52,849 bases of DNA, taken from positions 1 to 52,849 of the forward strand of contig NZ_JAKSXN010000040.1 of the NCBI RefSeq assembly GCF_022427145.1, in the 5' to 3' direction. The first letter of the stretch is position 1. Every line of letters begins with the position of its first letter. This stretch comes from Paenibacillus timonensis. GTDB taxonomy: Bacteria > Bacillota > Bacilli > Paenibacillales > Paenibacillaceae. The notes under the pieces were generated by a model that was not told where the DNA came from, made no database searches, and saw only the letters and a program-made list of their open reading frames with translations. Shown one piece after another: positions 16,920 to 26,295 of the stretch. Both the position numbers and the translations under genes were made by a program.

Positions 16920-17579
16920 TCACACCCCTTTAAACACGTTAAGGTCCGGTCTCACCCGGGTCATATTGATGATTTTGTCGATCTGCATCTTTCCTTCCCG
17001 TAGAAAAGCGAACTCCATGCTCGTTTCCCGGTTCTCCCACTCATCCGGCGGGCGGCTGATCGTCTCCGCGATCCGGAGCTGCGTCGGAGACAGGTACGAA
17101 GCCGCGATGACCGAATTCTCGTTGCCCGCGAATCCCGCATGGGCCATGCCCCGCAGCGCGCCAAGGATCAGAATGTCGCCGGTACAGCGAATCGTCCCCC
17201 CGGGGTTCACATCGCCGATAAACAGCAGGTGTCCTTCATGATGCAGCACCTGCCCCGAGCGGACGATGCCCGCAATCGTCGTCAAAGCCTCCGGCGCATC
17301 CGCACGGACTATTTCCGGCATCTCGAAGGAGCGGACAAGCAGGTTGCCTTTTTGCTTCAATATATCAAGAATCATTTCTTTCTGATCCTCGGTGACGAGT
17401 CGCATCCCCAGCTTCACATCGACGTGGATGATCGGCCCGGTCAAAATATGTTGATGGCTAAACTCCAATTTATATTTCAGTTCCTCCAGAAGACTTGAAA
17501 AATCGCATTTGTCGTCCAGCAGGAAAACCAGGCCATCTTTTACGCCTTTAATCGTCACGTGGTTGGATTTTACTGTCAT
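16920..17579 (-). CDS. minC: septum site-determining protein MinC
   Basis: This 219-residue FtsZ polymerisation inhibitor has an N-terminal domain (TIKGVKDGLVFLLDD...LLEELKYKLE), a linker, and a C-terminal beta-helix domain (VRSGQVLHHEGHLLFIGDVNPGGTIRCTGDILILGALRGMAHAG) that binds MinD. ATG start with GGGGGGAGG upstream. The 78-base gap from mreD holds only a weak hairpin. Confidence 0.96.
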   Translation of the reverse strand: MTVKSNHVTIKGVKDGLVFLLDDKCDFSSLLEELKYKLEFSHQHILTGPIIHVDVKLGMRLVTEDQKEMILDILKQKGNLLVRSFEMPEIVRADAPEALTTIAGIVRSGQVLHHEGHLLFIGDVNPGGTIRCTGDILILGALRGMAHAGFAGNENSVIAASYLSPTQLRIAETISRPPDEWENRETSMEFAFLREGKMQIDKIINMTRVRPDLNVFKGV

Positions 17580-17629
17580 TAGCCTGTCCCTCCCCCCTAA
17601 TCAATTCGCGCCGGAGCGGAAAAGTTCCT

Positions 17630-17651
17630 GCTTATGGCAAGCAAAATAAGC
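17630..17651 (-). other. weak hairpin between mreD and minC
   Basis: GCTTAT and ATAAGC form a six-pair stem just after the mreD stop, followed on the minus strand by AGGAACTTTTCC. It may be a weak attenuator; the T tract is poor. Confidence 0.3.
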
Positions 17652-17657
17652 GGGAAG

Positions 17658-18188
17658 TCAAGCGTTCTCCTCGGGAGAGCGTCTGCGGGTAATGATTTCG
17701 AGTTGCCGCCTGAGCGGCACGTAAATCGCCAGAGCAAACACGAACTGCACGAAGACGTTCGGAACGATGTGGTTTTTCAGGGCCCACGTATACGGCTGGT
17801 GGATTAATTCGAACAGTGAATACGTGCCGAACAGGATCGAATCCAGCAGCAGACCGCCCAGCAGCACGACGATCATCATCAGCGGCAGGGGCGCCCGTTG
17901 GTTGCGAGACAGGAGTCCGAGCAAATAGCCGGACAACCCCATGGCGAAGGAGTAAGCGCCAATCAGCGCGCCGTAAAAAACGATGTCATGCAGTATCCCG
18001 AACACCAGGCCGAGGATCAGCCCCGAATGCCGGTTCTCATAAACGGAAAAATAAAGAATGACCACGTAAACCAAGTGCGGGGCGATCCGCGACTGCCATG
18101 CCGACGGGACCAGCCAAGGGACCAAAGTGCCCTCCAGAATGAACAACAGGAACATCAGCAGGTAAAGAATCAGTTTGCGCTTGTTCAC
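17658..18188 (-). CDS. mreD: rod shape-determining protein MreD
   Basis: This 176-residue integral membrane protein has five or so hydrophobic segments and belongs to the elongation complex with MreB, MreC and RodA. It contains the family-typical ENRHSGLILGLVFGILHDIVFYGALIGAYSFAMGLSGYL pattern. GTG start overlapping the mreC stop (GTGA), with GGAAGGTG upstream. Confidence 0.93.
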   Translation of the reverse strand: MNKRKLILYLLMFLLFILEGTLVPWLVPSAWQSRIAPHLVYVVILYFSVYENRHSGLILGLVFGILHDIVFYGALIGAYSFAMGLSGYLLGLLSRNQRAPLPLMMIVVLLGGLLLDSILFGTYSLFELIHQPYTWALKNHIVPNVFVQFVFALAIYVPLRRQLEIITRRRSPEENA

Positions 18189-19078
18189 TCGCCTTCACCT
18201 TCCGGTTCGAACACGATAAACAGTTCCTTCCAGTCGGTAAAGTTAGCGGCAGGTTCCACCGTAGCGGTGTACGTCAATCCGTATTCGCCAACCTGGATGT
18301 CCTTCACGGTACCCACGACCATCCCGCGAGGGAACACGCCGCCGATTCCGGAGGAGACGATGACATCCCCTTCCTTCAGCGGAGTAGCGTCCTCAATGCG
18401 CGTCATGAGGAACATCCCCTGCTCGCGATCAAACGTTTCGATCATGCCGAACACGTCGTTTTCCTTCCCCTGCGCCGTAACGGCGATCCCGTTGGAGTTC
18501 GGGTCCTTGGCATCCATCGAGGTGGCAAGACGGACGGTAGACGTAAAGTTGCTGACATGGCTGATCACGCCGACCAACCCTTTCTCGGAAGAAACGGCCA
18601 TTCCCTCCTTGACGCCTTCCCGAGCCCCCAGGTTGACGACGATCGTGCGATTAACGGGATCATCGTTGACGCTGATGACTTGGGCTATTTTCCAGGTGTA
18701 GTCATACATTCTCTTCTGTGCTTCCGTAAAGTCGAGCTCATCCTTCAATCGCTTGTTCTCTTGCTCGATCCAGTTATAGGTCGCCTTGTCGCGCGTATAG
18801 TGCGCCAAAGCGATCTTGAGTTGCTCGTTCTCCTCTTGCAACGCACGGAGATTCGAAATATCTTCAAATAAGCCCGCTACATAGCTAGCGGGCTTGTAAA
18901 ACACGTATTGCACGAAGCCAACCGTGTCCTTCACGAATTTCTCCGGCCAGGACAAGTTGGTTCTTGGCCCTAACGTAAACCCCATTACCGCAATAAATAA
19001 AATAAGTCCCATCAACAAAATAAACAATCTTTTGTTGCCAAGCAGCTTAAACAGTTTTCGCACCCTCCAACCATACAT
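18185..19078 (-). CDS. mreC: rod shape-determining protein MreC
   Basis: This 297-residue single-pass protein has a basic N-terminus, one membrane segment (about residues 18-36), a coiled coil (about 70-115, RALQEENEQLKIALAHY) and a periplasmic-side beta domain (VVNLGAREGVKEGMAVSSEKGLVGVIS). It links MreB to the wall synthases. The ATG start is uncertain: only AAGAAAA precedes it, and the mreB-mreC terminator hairpin ends ten bases upstream. A GTG at codon 6 has GGAGG directly abutting, which is too close. Overlaps mreD by four bases. Confidence 0.9.
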   Translation of the reverse strand: MYGWRVRKLFKLLGNKRLFILLMGLILFIAVMGFTLGPRTNLSWPEKFVKDTVGFVQYVFYKPASYVAGLFEDISNLRALQEENEQLKIALAHYTRDKATYNWIEQENKRLKDELDFTEAQKRMYDYTWKIAQVISVNDDPVNRTIVVNLGAREGVKEGMAVSSEKGLVGVISHVSNFTSTVRLATSMDAKDPNSNGIAVTAQGKENDVFGMIETFDREQGMFLMTRIEDATPLKEGDVIVSSGIGGVFPRGMVVGTVKDIQVGEYGLTYTATVEPAANFTDWKELFIVFEPEGEGE

Positions 19079-19087
19079 TTTTCTTGG

Positions 19088-19124
19088 AAAAACGGCATAG
19101 GCCGTCCAATTCAGGACGGCGCCG
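19088..19124 (-). terminator. terminator or attenuator between mreB and mreC
   Basis: GCCGTCC (19101-19107) pairs with GGACGGC (19114-19120), and an outer CGGC/GCCG pair (19093-19096, 19121-19124) is followed on the minus strand by five T. It lies ten bases before the mreC start, so it may reduce read-through from mreB to mreCD-min-rodA. Confidence 0.65.
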
Positions 19125-19158
19125 CTTTAATATCAGGGGTGCCTTCTTCCACGCGAAA

Positions 19159-20193
19159 TTATCGTTTGGAACGAAGGGCTGAACTACTTTTCGATTTGAA
19201 TAGGTGGATATTATCCAAGGCACGGCCCGTGCCGATGGCCACGCAATCGAGCGGATTCTCCGCCACGATGACCGGCATGCCGGTTTCGCTGGCCAGCAGT
19301 TTATCCAGGTTGCGCAGCAGCGCGCCGCCGCCGGTCAACACGATTCCACGGTCCATAATGTCCGCGGCCAATTCCGGCGGGCATTTCTCCAAGGTTACTT
19401 TCACGGCGTCAACGATCGCGCCAACCGTATCGCTTAACGCATCGGAAATTTCATCGGAAGTGATCGTGATCGTCTTCGGCAAACCCGTCACGAGATCGCG
19501 TCCGCGGATTTCCATCGTTTCGACTTTCTCCAACGCAAGCGCGGAGCCGATATCCATTTTAAGCTGCTCGGCGGTTCTTTCGCCGATCATCAGATTGTAT
19601 TGGCGTTTGATGTATTGGATGATCGCTTCATCCATTTCGTCGCCTGCGACGCGTACGGATTTGCTGGTGACGATCCCGCCAAGGGAAATCACCGCGACTT
19701 CCGTCGTCCCGCCGCCGATATCCACGACCATGCTGCCGGTTGGTTCCCACACCGGCAAATCCGCGCCGATCGCCGCGGCGAAAGGCTCCTCGATCGTATA
19801 GGCCTCGCGCGCGCCGGCTTGCTTCGTCGCGTCTTCCACGGCCCGCTGCTCAACGGCCGTGATGCCCGACGGAACGCAAACCATCACGTTCGGGTGGCGT
19901 TGGAACAGCGAACGCTGCTTCTGTGCCTGGCTGATAAAATATTTAATCATCGTTGCCGTTGTATCGAAATCGGCGATCACACCGTCCTTCATCGGACGGA
20001 TCGCCCGAATGTTGCCTGGAGTTCTGCCAATCATCTTCTTGGCGGATTCGCCGACGGCCACGATGTTTTTCGTATCGGTATGAATCGCTACCACCGATGG
20101 TTCGCGGACGATAATTCCCTTGCCTCTCGTATATACCAGCGTATTTGCCGTCCCCAAATCAATACCCAAGTCTTTCGTAAAGCCACCCAACAT
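19159..20193 (-). CDS. mreB: actin-like cell shape protein MreB
   Basis: This 344-residue actin-fold ATPase organises lateral wall synthesis. It has phosphate-1 [10 protein letters not shown] at residues 11-20, phosphate-2 [18 protein letters not shown], and adenosine motif [21 protein letters not shown] start with AAGGAAAGGAAG upstream. Its promoter appears to use the edge of an inserted repeat (20226-20254). Confidence 0.97.
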   Translation of the reverse strand: MLGGFTKDLGIDLGTANTLVYTRGKGIIVREPSVVAIHTDTKNIVAVGESAKKMIGRTPGNIRAIRPMKDGVIADFDTTATMIKYFISQAQKQRSLFQRHPNVMVCVPSGITAVEQRAVEDATKQAGAREAYTIEEPFAAAIGADLPVWEPTGSMVVDIGGGTTEVAVISLGGIVTSKSVRVAGDEMDEAIIQYIKRQYNLMIGERTAEQLKMDIGSALALEKVETMEIRGRDLVTGLPKTITITSDEISDALSDTVGAIVDAVKVTLEKCPPELAADIMDRGIVLTGGGALLRNLDKLLASETGMPVIVAENPLDCVAIGTGRALDNIHLFKSKSSSALRSKR

Positions 20194-20225
20194 GCTGCTT
20201 CTTCCTTTCCTTCTGTATCTAACCC

Positions 20226-20254
20226 ATTATATTAGAGGTTGTTCAAAAAGTCAT
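20226..20254 (-). promoter_or_regulatory. predicted sigma-A promoter of mreB, -35 inside a repeat element
   Basis: The minus strand reads ATGACT (20249-20254), 17 bases, then a perfect TATAAT (20226-20231). The -35 is in the terminal inverted repeat of the MITE-like copy A, and the -10 lies outside it. Confidence 0.6.
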
Positions 20255-20400
20255 CTTCCGATCACGAAGTTTAATCACTGAAGCGTTTGCGACAGCGAAT
20301 CTTGAATTCAGCCGGGTCTTCCGTTGCTCACGTAGATTTGTCTACGCTCCGCTACTCAGCCCCTGGCTTCATCTTGCCGGTCATCTATTTGATCACGCGC
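20241..20400. repeat. MITE-like intergenic repeat, copy A (right end lost)
   Basis: It begins GTTCAAAAAGTCATCTT and GATCACGAAG, and shares most of its length with copy B at 45914-46080, including CGAATCTTGAATTCAGCCGGG, CTTCCGTTGCTCACGTAG and CTACTCAG.CCCT.GCTTCATC. The internal hairpin is CGTAGA-TTTG-TCTACG. The right terminal repeat is missing; the similarity fades near 20372, before the radC stop. The right boundary given is approximate. Confidence 0.75.
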
Positions 20401-20402
20401 GG

Positions 20403-21092
20403 TTACATCAAGCCCCGCTCCTTCAAACTGACGAATTTCCCATCCCCGATCACGATGTGATCGAGCACGTCGATGCCTACGATTTCCCCGGCTTCACACA
20501 GTCTGCGCGTCATCCGAATATCCTCCGGACTCGGGCTGGGATCGCCGCTGGGATGATTGTGGGCGCATACGACGGAAGCGCTGCTGCACTTGATCGCGGC
20601 GCGGAACACCTCGCGCGGATGCACGATCGAAGCGTTTAGGCTTCCGATGGAAAGCGTCTCCTGAGCAATGATATGATTTTTCGTATTCAAAAAAAGACAA
20701 ACAAAATGCTCTTTCTGCAAATAGCGCATTTGCTCCATCAGCAGCTCGGCCGCATCCTGCGGGCTGCGGATGGTGCCTTGCTCCGGCAACCGCGTCTTCG
20801 CCAAACGCTGCCCCAACTCGATCCCCGCCTTCAGCTGAATCGCTTTGGCCGGACCGATGCCTTTCAGCTTGGTCATTTCCTCCAGGCTGACATCCACCAG
20901 ACCGCGGAGTCCGCCCACGCCGGTCAGCAGCCGCTGGGCCACATGGACCGCCGATTCCTGGCGCGTGCCCGTGCGCAGCAAGATGGCCAGCAGTTCGGCC
21001 TGGCTGAGCGCGCCCGCTCCGTATTTGATCATTCGTTCCCTTGGCCGCTCCTCAGTAGGAAGATCACGCAGCATATAGGGAGGTTGTTCCAT
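20403..21092 (-). CDS. radC: RadC/JAMM domain protein
   Basis: This 229-residue protein of unresolved function is named for DNA repair, but that link has been withdrawn in E. coli. The N-terminal helix-hairpin-helix region (KLKGIGPAKAIQLKAGIELGQ) is followed by a JAB1/MPN metalloprotease-like domain with the HxHPSGDPSPSPED zinc motif. The ATG with GGGGGAT upstream gives the usual family length; an in-frame ATG 37 codons earlier does not. Located between maf and mreB, as in Bacillus. Confidence 0.93.
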   Translation of the reverse strand: MEQPPYMLRDLPTEERPRERMIKYGAGALSQAELLAILLRTGTRQESAVHVAQRLLTGVGGLRGLVDVSLEEMTKLKGIGPAKAIQLKAGIELGQRLAKTRLPEQGTIRSPQDAAELLMEQMRYLQKEHFVCLFLNTKNHIIAQETLSIGSLNASIVHPREVFRAAIKCSSASVVCAHNHPSGDPSPSPEDIRMTRRLCEAGEIVGIDVLDHIVIGDGKFVSLKERGLM

Positions 21093-21218
21093 CGTTATCC
21101 CCCGCTTCCGAATGGTCTCGGGCCCATCCCGGCGTTGCCGGATTGCCCGTCCTAAGTTCGGAAGGATATGCTTTATCACTTCCCGATGTTGCCTTCGCGG
21201 CAAGCCTAACTTCCCGGC

Positions 21219-21824
21219 TTACAACACCTGAATATCGAATTCCTTCAGCATGTCGACAAGCAGCGACAAGGGCAAACCAACGACATTAAAATAACAACCC
21301 TCGATTCCGGTCACGATCGTAGCGCCCAAACCCTGGATGGCATACGCCCCCGCCTTATCCAATCCTTCCCCGCTGCGGGCATAAGCCTGGATTTGCGCTT
21401 CGGTCAACGCCTTCATCGTGACGGTCGTCGCCCGGCAGTCGACTTGGCGTGTGCCGGTCAAGGCGTCCACGCAAGCCACGCCGGTATACACCGCATGCTC
21501 TCGTCCCTGCAGGCTCCTCAGCATGTCCGCGGCTTCTTGCACATCCCGCGGTTTGCCCAAGACGTCGCCGTCGCGAACCACGATCGTATCGCTGCCGACG
21601 ATCACCGCATTGCGGTCCGCCGTCGGGTCCAGCCCATGGTAAACGGCATCCGCCTTGCGCGCGGCAAGCTCCATCACGATTTGCTCCGGCGATAACGTCT
21701 CTTCATAAGATTCGTCCGTATGGCTCGGTACGACCTCGAAAGGGATCGCCAGCGACGCGATTAATTCACGCCTGCGAGGTGAGGTGGAAGCAAGTATGAT
21801 CCGGCGCAAATGTGCGGTATCCAA
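21219..21824 (-). CDS. maf: Maf nucleotide pyrophosphatase
   Basis: This 201-residue Maf-family house-cleaning enzyme hydrolyses non-canonical or dTTP/UTP-type nucleotides to monophosphates. It has IILASTSPRRRELI at residues 9-22 (nucleotide-binding loop), VIVGSDTIV, LGKPRD and YAIQGLGATIV motifs. In Bacillus it affects septum formation. The start is TTG with AAAGGAGAG ten bases upstream. Confidence 0.93.
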   Translation of the reverse strand: MDTAHLRRIILASTSPRRRELIASLAIPFEVVPSHTDESYEETLSPEQIVMELAARKADAVYHGLDPTADRNAVIVGSDTIVVRDGDVLGKPRDVQEAADMLRSLQGREHAVYTGVACVDALTGTRQVDCRATTVTMKALTEAQIQAYARSGEGLDKAGAYAIQGLGATIVTGIEGCYFNVVGLPLSLLVDMLKEFDIQVL

Positions 21825-21949
21825 TGCGGAAACTCTCCTTTGAAAAGACGATTTGATGTCCTAAATGGTTACAAGCATCAGTTAGTAAAAAATGGATAAG
21901 AATTCGACAGCGGATTGCTGTCATCCCCGCCATTTTTTGACACTAACCT

Positions 21950-21979
21950 ATTATAAGATTATTTTAGCCCCGGGCGCAA
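21950..21979 (-). promoter_or_regulatory. possible promoter of maf-radC
   Basis: The minus strand reads TTGCGC (21974-21979), 18 bases, then TATAAT (21950-21955), directly behind the spoIIB-like terminator. The -35 is weak. Confidence 0.4.
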
Positions 21980-21983
21980 ACAC

Positions 21984-22023
21984 AAAAAAGACAGGGGCAA
22001 CTTTTACCAGTTCCCTGTCTTTT
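21984..22023 (-). terminator. terminator after the spoIIB-like gene
   Basis: GACAGGG and CCCTGTC arms flanked by A and T runs give a strong hairpin with T tracts on both strands, twenty bases past the minus-strand stop at 22045. Confidence 0.88.
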
Positions 22024-22044
22024 GCTTGCGGTCGCGGTTTCGGT

Positions 22045-23247
22045 TCAGACTCCGGCATCGACCAAAGACTGCTCAGCCATGATGAAGCGCATCATCTCGT
22101 TTTGCACTTCCCAGAGCAGCGTTTTGGCGCCGCTTTTTTGGTATTCGCCCATGGCTTCGACCGCCCCATTGATCGCTTTCTCCATTTCGCCGGCCAAGGG
22201 GGCTCCGGCCGCCGACCATTTGCCGCGAATTGCCGAAGCGCTTTCCGTCCAAGCTTGATGCTTGGCGCCTAGCTGCTCTAGCTCCGCATGCCGCTGGGTC
22301 TGCGGATCCGCTTCGGTGAGCAGCGCAGCGGACGAGGTGCTGAGCAGGTCAACCAGCTCTGCGCTTTGCGCCATGAACCCTTCCAAGGCCTCGCGTTCTC
22401 CGGCAAATTGGACGTTGGCCGCTGCCGGGAATGAGATCTCGTGCAAAATCAGATTCACGCCGGCTGCCTTCAGTTGGCCGCTGAGCAGCTTCGATTGCTC
22501 GCGATCCGTCGAGACCCCGGCATACACCCGCTTCTCGTCGACGGTATCCCGGGCGGCGGCAATGCCGGAAGCTTGCAGTTCCTCTTGTGCGAGCTGCACG
22601 CCCTGTGCCGTGCTGAACACGCCGTACTGCAAGAAATAGTAGGATTGCTCCGGCAACGCGACGCTGATGAGAGGGACGTTCTCTTCCGGGATCGTCCCCT
22701 CTTCAATGTCTCCCATGGCTGGCACGCTTGCAGACTCTCCCGTATCGGCCTGCTTTGGCTCGCCGATTCCCGGTATGGGGAGCTTGATATCCTGATTAAA
22801 TAAGGAAAGTACGACAAATCCGAACAGCGCGCCCGTCACGATTGCCCCGGTCAAAGAGCCGGCAACCTTCCACCATGAGGTTCGGTGGGGACGAGTATAG
22901 GTGGGAGGAGCTTCCTCCTGCCATTCGGCCTGCCAGGGGTCCTTCCCGTACATTTCCTCCCAATCGTCGGAAGCGGGCACGACATCCATACTGTATCCGA
23001 TTTCCGAGTCAGCCTGAACGGCTTCTCTCGTCTCTTGGCGCAGGTCGCGATCCCGTCCGCCCGGAAATACGGTTAATCCCATTCCCGTATGGTCCGTAAA
23101 AGGATCTCCCCATTCCTCCACCGTCTCGACGGCTCGATAACGGGGTCTCGCCTCCCGATTCGGCGTCTCTGCGATCTCCAGCGGCAGCTCCGGCCGGATT
23201 TCCCGGCCTTCCCCGTCAAACCGGAATGTCATTTTGGCTTTGTTCAC
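22045..23247 (-). CDS. spoIIB: SpoIIB-like SPOR-domain sporulation protein
   Basis: The 400-residue protein has an acidic cytosolic N-terminus, one membrane segment (about residues 128-150, VAGSLTGAIVTGALFGFVVLSLF) and an extracytoplasmic SPOR domain (about 203-272, YYFLQYGVFSTAQGVQLAQEEL...RVYAGVSTDREQSKLL) that should bind denuded glycan. A helical C-terminus follows. The topology and the position beside maf match Bacillus SpoIIB, which works at the engulfing septum, but sequence identity beyond the domain is not claimed. GTG start with AAGGAGCG ten bases upstream; earlier in-frame starts lie in a terminator-proximal region with no good site. Confidence 0.72.
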   Translation of the reverse strand: MNKAKMTFRFDGEGREIRPELPLEIAETPNREARPRYRAVETVEEWGDPFTDHTGMGLTVFPGGRDRDLRQETREAVQADSEIGYSMDVVPASDDWEEMYGKDPWQAEWQEEAPPTYTRPHRTSWWKVAGSLTGAIVTGALFGFVVLSLFNQDIKLPIPGIGEPKQADTGESASVPAMGDIEEGTIPEENVPLISVALPEQSYYFLQYGVFSTAQGVQLAQEELQASGIAAARDTVDEKRVYAGVSTDREQSKLLSGQLKAAGVNLILHEISFPAAANVQFAGEREALEGFMAQSAELVDLLSTSSAALLTEADPQTQRHAELEQLGAKHQAWTESASAIRGKWSAAGAPLAGEMEKAINGAVEAMGEYQKSGAKTLLWEVQNEMMRFIMAEQSLVDAGV

Positions 23248-23353
23248 GGTCCGCACGCTCCTTGTCCATTCTTCTACCCTATCCATATGAGCGCGGATCG
23301 CCTGATATGCCAAGCCTGCCGGCAAGCAAGCAAAGTTCGCCTTGGCGCAACAG

Positions 23354-23400
23354 AAAAAACGGCCTTCCCCGGGCATACGAGACCCGGTGAAGACCGTTTT
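23354..23400 (-). terminator. terminator of valS-folC-murC
   Basis: A long stem pairs AAAACGGCCTTC.CCGGG with CCCGGTGAAGACCGTTTT across a short loop, followed on the minus strand by TTTTTT. It begins 24 bases past the murC stop. Confidence 0.9.
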
Positions 23401-23423
23401 GTACGAGAAAATCGGCGTGAGCT

Positions 23424-24809
23424 TTAGCTGGACAACCCTTTCGCCAGCTCGTAGCCGACTTTATAAATGTCGCCTGCCCCCATCGTCAGCACGAGATCGC
23501 CAGGCTTTAACCGGTTTTGCAAATCGGCAAGCACGTCCTGCTTCGTCGGCAAATACCGGGCGCCGGCGTTGCTGTTCTCCTTGATCAACTCGACCAGCTT
23601 GGAGGAATGTACCCCTTCGATCGCTTTTTCCCCGGCCGGCGAGTAAATATCGGTAATGATCACTTCGTCCGCTTCTCCAAACGCCCGGCTGAACGCATCC
23701 AGCAGGAAGAAGGTCCGCGTATAACGCTGCGGCTGGAACACGGCGATGATCCGTTTACCGGTCGCTTTGGCGGCTGCGATCGTTGCCTGAATCTCCGTCG
23801 GATGGTGAGCGTAGTCGTCGATGATCAGGATGCCGTTTTGTTCCCCCAGCACCTGGAAACGGCGTTTGGCTCCATGGAAGTGGCGCAAAGCCTCTGCAAT
23901 CTCGGGAAATGGAATGCCGGCTTCCATGCATACGATGACGGTAGCCATGGCATTGTAGACGTTATGCCGCCCGGGCACGGATAGCTCCACCGTACCAAGC
24001 TCCCGGTCGCCTTGTTTCATTTTAAAGGTTACGCAGCGGTCCCCCAGCTCAATCTCGTGGGCCGTATAATCGCAGCCGGTTTCGATGCCATACGTTATGG
24101 TCTTGCTGTGAACCTGAGGCAGCAGCTCCCGCACGTTGCGGTCGTCGCCGCAAACCACCGCTTTGCCGTCCGGTTTGATCTGGTTCAGGAATTGAACGTA
24201 AGCATCTTTCAGCTGGCCGAAATCGCCGCCGTAGTTTTCCAGATGGTCCGCTTCGATGTTGGTCACCACGCCAAGCGAAGGATGGTACTGCAGGAAAGAG
24301 CCGTCGCTTTCGTCCGCCTCCGCAACGACGCATTTTCCTTGTCCTGCTTTGGCATTGGTGCCCATGTCCATAATTTCCCCGCCGATAATGTAGGTCGGAT
24401 CCGTCCCGCAATGCTCCATCACGAGCGCGATCATCGATGAGGTGGTCGTTTTCCCATGGGCGCCGGCCACGGCGACGCCGGTCCGTTCATTCAACAGCCG
24501 GGCCAGCATCTGGGAGCGGTGCAGCACCGGTATTCCTTGCTCCTGAGCTTCCAGACGCTCCACGTTATCCTTCGGCAGCGCCGTCGAGTAAACGACCAGG
24601 TCCGCCCCATGCACGTGTTCGGCGGTGTGGCCGATGTAAATTTTCGCTCCCTTCGCGGCGAGCTTCTCTGTCAATTCCTGGGAGGCAACGTCCGATCCCG
24701 TGACGGTATAACCCATTTCCAGCATCACGCGGGCGATGGCGCTCATGCCATAACCGCCGATGCCGATAAAATGTACATGTTGTTCGGTCGTATTTAACAA
24801 AATGGTCAC
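23424..24809 (-). CDS. murC: UDP-N-acetylmuramate--L-alanine ligase
   Basis: This 461-residue ATP-dependent ligase adds the first L-alanine of the peptidoglycan stem peptide. It has the N-terminal [14 protein letters not shown]ossmann motif (residues 13-26), the P-loop [11 protein letters not shown] at 116-126, and the [17 protein letters not shown]-terminal block. The GTG start overlaps the folC stop (GTGA). Confidence 0.96.
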   Translation of the reverse strand: MTILLNTTEQHVHFIGIGGYGMSAIARVMLEMGYTVTGSDVASQELTEKLAAKGAKIYIGHTAEHVHGADLVVYSTALPKDNVERLEAQEQGIPVLHRSQMLARLLNERTGVAVAGAHGKTTTSSMIALVMEHCGTDPTYIIGGEIMDMGTNAKAGQGKCVVAEADESDGSFLQYHPSLGVVTNIEADHLENYGGDFGQLKDAYVQFLNQIKPDGKAVVCGDDRNVRELLPQVHSKTITYGIETGCDYTAHEIELGDRCVTFKMKQGDRELGTVELSVPGRHNVYNAMATVIVCMEAGIPFPEIAEALRHFHGAKRRFQVLGEQNGILIIDDYAHHPTEIQATIAAAKATGKRIIAVFQPQRYTRTFFLLDAFSRAFGEADEVIITDIYSPAGEKAIEGVHSSKLVELIKENSNAGARYLPTKQDVLADLQNRLKPGDLVLTMGAGDIYKVGYELAKGLSS

Positions 24810-26185
24810 CAGCCTTTTTCAGAATCGGTTTGATGCAAAAGGGCCGCCCGCACGTCCGAGATCAAGTACAACGTGCCGGTTACCACCCCAAGATCTTCCC
24901 GTTCCGTCCGTGACTCCAAAAGCGAAAGGGCTTTTCTCCAGTCACGTTCCACGATGATTTCCAAATCCGCTTTCGCTTCCGTCCCCTGAAGTTCGGCCAC
25001 GAGTTCGTACAACGCATCGGCGTCCATTTTCCGGCGAAAATCGGGCTCGGTCAGAATAAGCGTATCCACTATTGGTAATATATGCTTCAAGTAGCCGTGA
25101 TGATGCTTATTGGCCAGCATCCCCATCATCAAATGAAGTTTGCGGTAACGGAAGGCTTCCGGCAGGCTTTGCGCAAGCGAAGCGGCGCCTTCCGGATTAT
25201 GCGCGCCGTCCAGCACCAGACGCGGCTCTTCACGAACCACCTCCAGACGTCCCGCCCAAAAAGTGGTGCGGAAACCGTCCTGCACCTGCTCATCCTCGAG
25301 GAGGAAAGCCATATACTGCCGCAACACTTCAAGCACCATCATGGCGCCGGAGGCGTTCTTGCATTGATGTTCCCCCAGCATGCGAATCGTAAAATCCATA
25401 TCCCGGAATGGACCTTTGAAACGCAACTGCTGCTCTTTCGCATCTACCGCAAACCGCTCGTATCGGAACTTCTCGCCCATCAGATAGAGGGTTGCATGCT
25501 TGGCAGCCGCCGTTTCCTTCAGCACGGCGACCGCTTCGGGCTGCTCGACGCAGCTGACCACGGGCACGCCCGCCTTGATAATGCCTGCTTTTTCACGGGC
25601 GATTTGTTCAATCGTGTCGCCAAGGACGTCCATATGATCATAGCCGATATTCGTAATCAATGAAACGATCGGCGTCACGATATTGGTCACATCCATCCTT
25701 CCCCCAAGCCCGGTCTCCCATACTACCACGTCGGGGTAACACTTTTCCGCAAAATACAAAATCGCGATGGCCGTACTCACTTCGAACATGGTCGGAGAAC
25801 CTAGCTCGGTATCGGCGATTTCTTCTACTAAAGGAGCAACGCGGTTCGCCAGCTCCAGTAGCGCATTTTCAGGGATATCCTCCTCATCATACTGGAAGCG
25901 GTTAGTGAACTTCGTGATGTAAGGGGACGTATACGTCCCCACATGATAACCGCATTCCCGTAACGTCCGGGTCAAAAAAGCGCAGGAGGAGCCTTTCCCG
26001 TTCGTTCCTGCCACATGAATGAACTTCAGCCTCCGCTCGGGATGGCCTAGCCTTTCCATCATGAGCTCGATCCGTTCTAAGCCGGGCCGGATGCCGAAAG
26101 GCAGCAGCCCGTTGATCCAATCGACCGCTTCAGCATAACTGTTCAGCGGCAACGGACGTATTCCTTCATCTGTTCGATCCCCCAT
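24806..26185 (-). CDS. folC: folylpolyglutamate/dihydrofolate synthase
   Basis: This 459-residue Mur-ligase-fold enzyme adds glutamate to folates and usually also makes dihydrofolate. It has [17 protein letters not shown] (ATP loop), [12 protein letters not shown] and the C-terminal [12 protein letters not shown] motifs. I chose the ATG preceded by AAGGTGA. Two codons six and five positions earlier (TTG, ATG) have no ribosome-binding site. It lies between valS and murC and overlaps murC. Confidence 0.93.
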   Translation of the reverse strand: MGDRTDEGIRPLPLNSYAEAVDWINGLLPFGIRPGLERIELMMERLGHPERRLKFIHVAGTNGKGSSCAFLTRTLRECGYHVGTYTSPYITKFTNRFQYDEEDIPENALLELANRVAPLVEEIADTELGSPTMFEVSTAIAILYFAEKCYPDVVVWETGLGGRMDVTNIVTPIVSLITNIGYDHMDVLGDTIEQIAREKAGIIKAGVPVVSCVEQPEAVAVLKETAAAKHATLYLMGEKFRYERFAVDAKEQQLRFKGPFRDMDFTIRMLGEHQCKNASGAMMVLEVLRQYMAFLLEDEQVQDGFRTTFWAGRLEVVREEPRLVLDGAHNPEGAASLAQSLPEAFRYRKLHLMMGMLANKHHHGYLKHILPIVDTLILTEPDFRRKMDADALYELVAELQGTEAKADLEIIVERDWRKALSLLESRTEREDLGVVTGTLYLISDVRAALLHQTDSEKGW

Positions 26186-26240
26186 GTCAGTCACCTTCAT
26201 CAATTAGTGGTTAAACCTTTATTCGAAATGGAAGCATAAG

Positions 26241-26270
26241 CTTCGGTGCTCCAAACCTAACTTTTTGAAC
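26241..26270. repeat. right-end fragment (copy C) of the MITE-like repeat
   Basis: CTTCGGTGCTCCAAACC followed by TAACTTTTTGAAC matches the right terminus of copy B (CTTCTCGGTGCTGAAAAGCC then GACTTTTTGAAC). It lies in the 110-base gap between valS and folC. Confidence 0.65.
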
Positions 26271-26295
26271 TTTTATTGAAAGCGGTAGTCAAGTT

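Noticed and set aside
21938..21966. Plus-strand TTGACA with TATTTT 17 bases later in the maf-spoIIB gap
   Set aside because: It would transcribe straight into a bidirectional terminator with no gene following; likely chance in AT-rich sequence.
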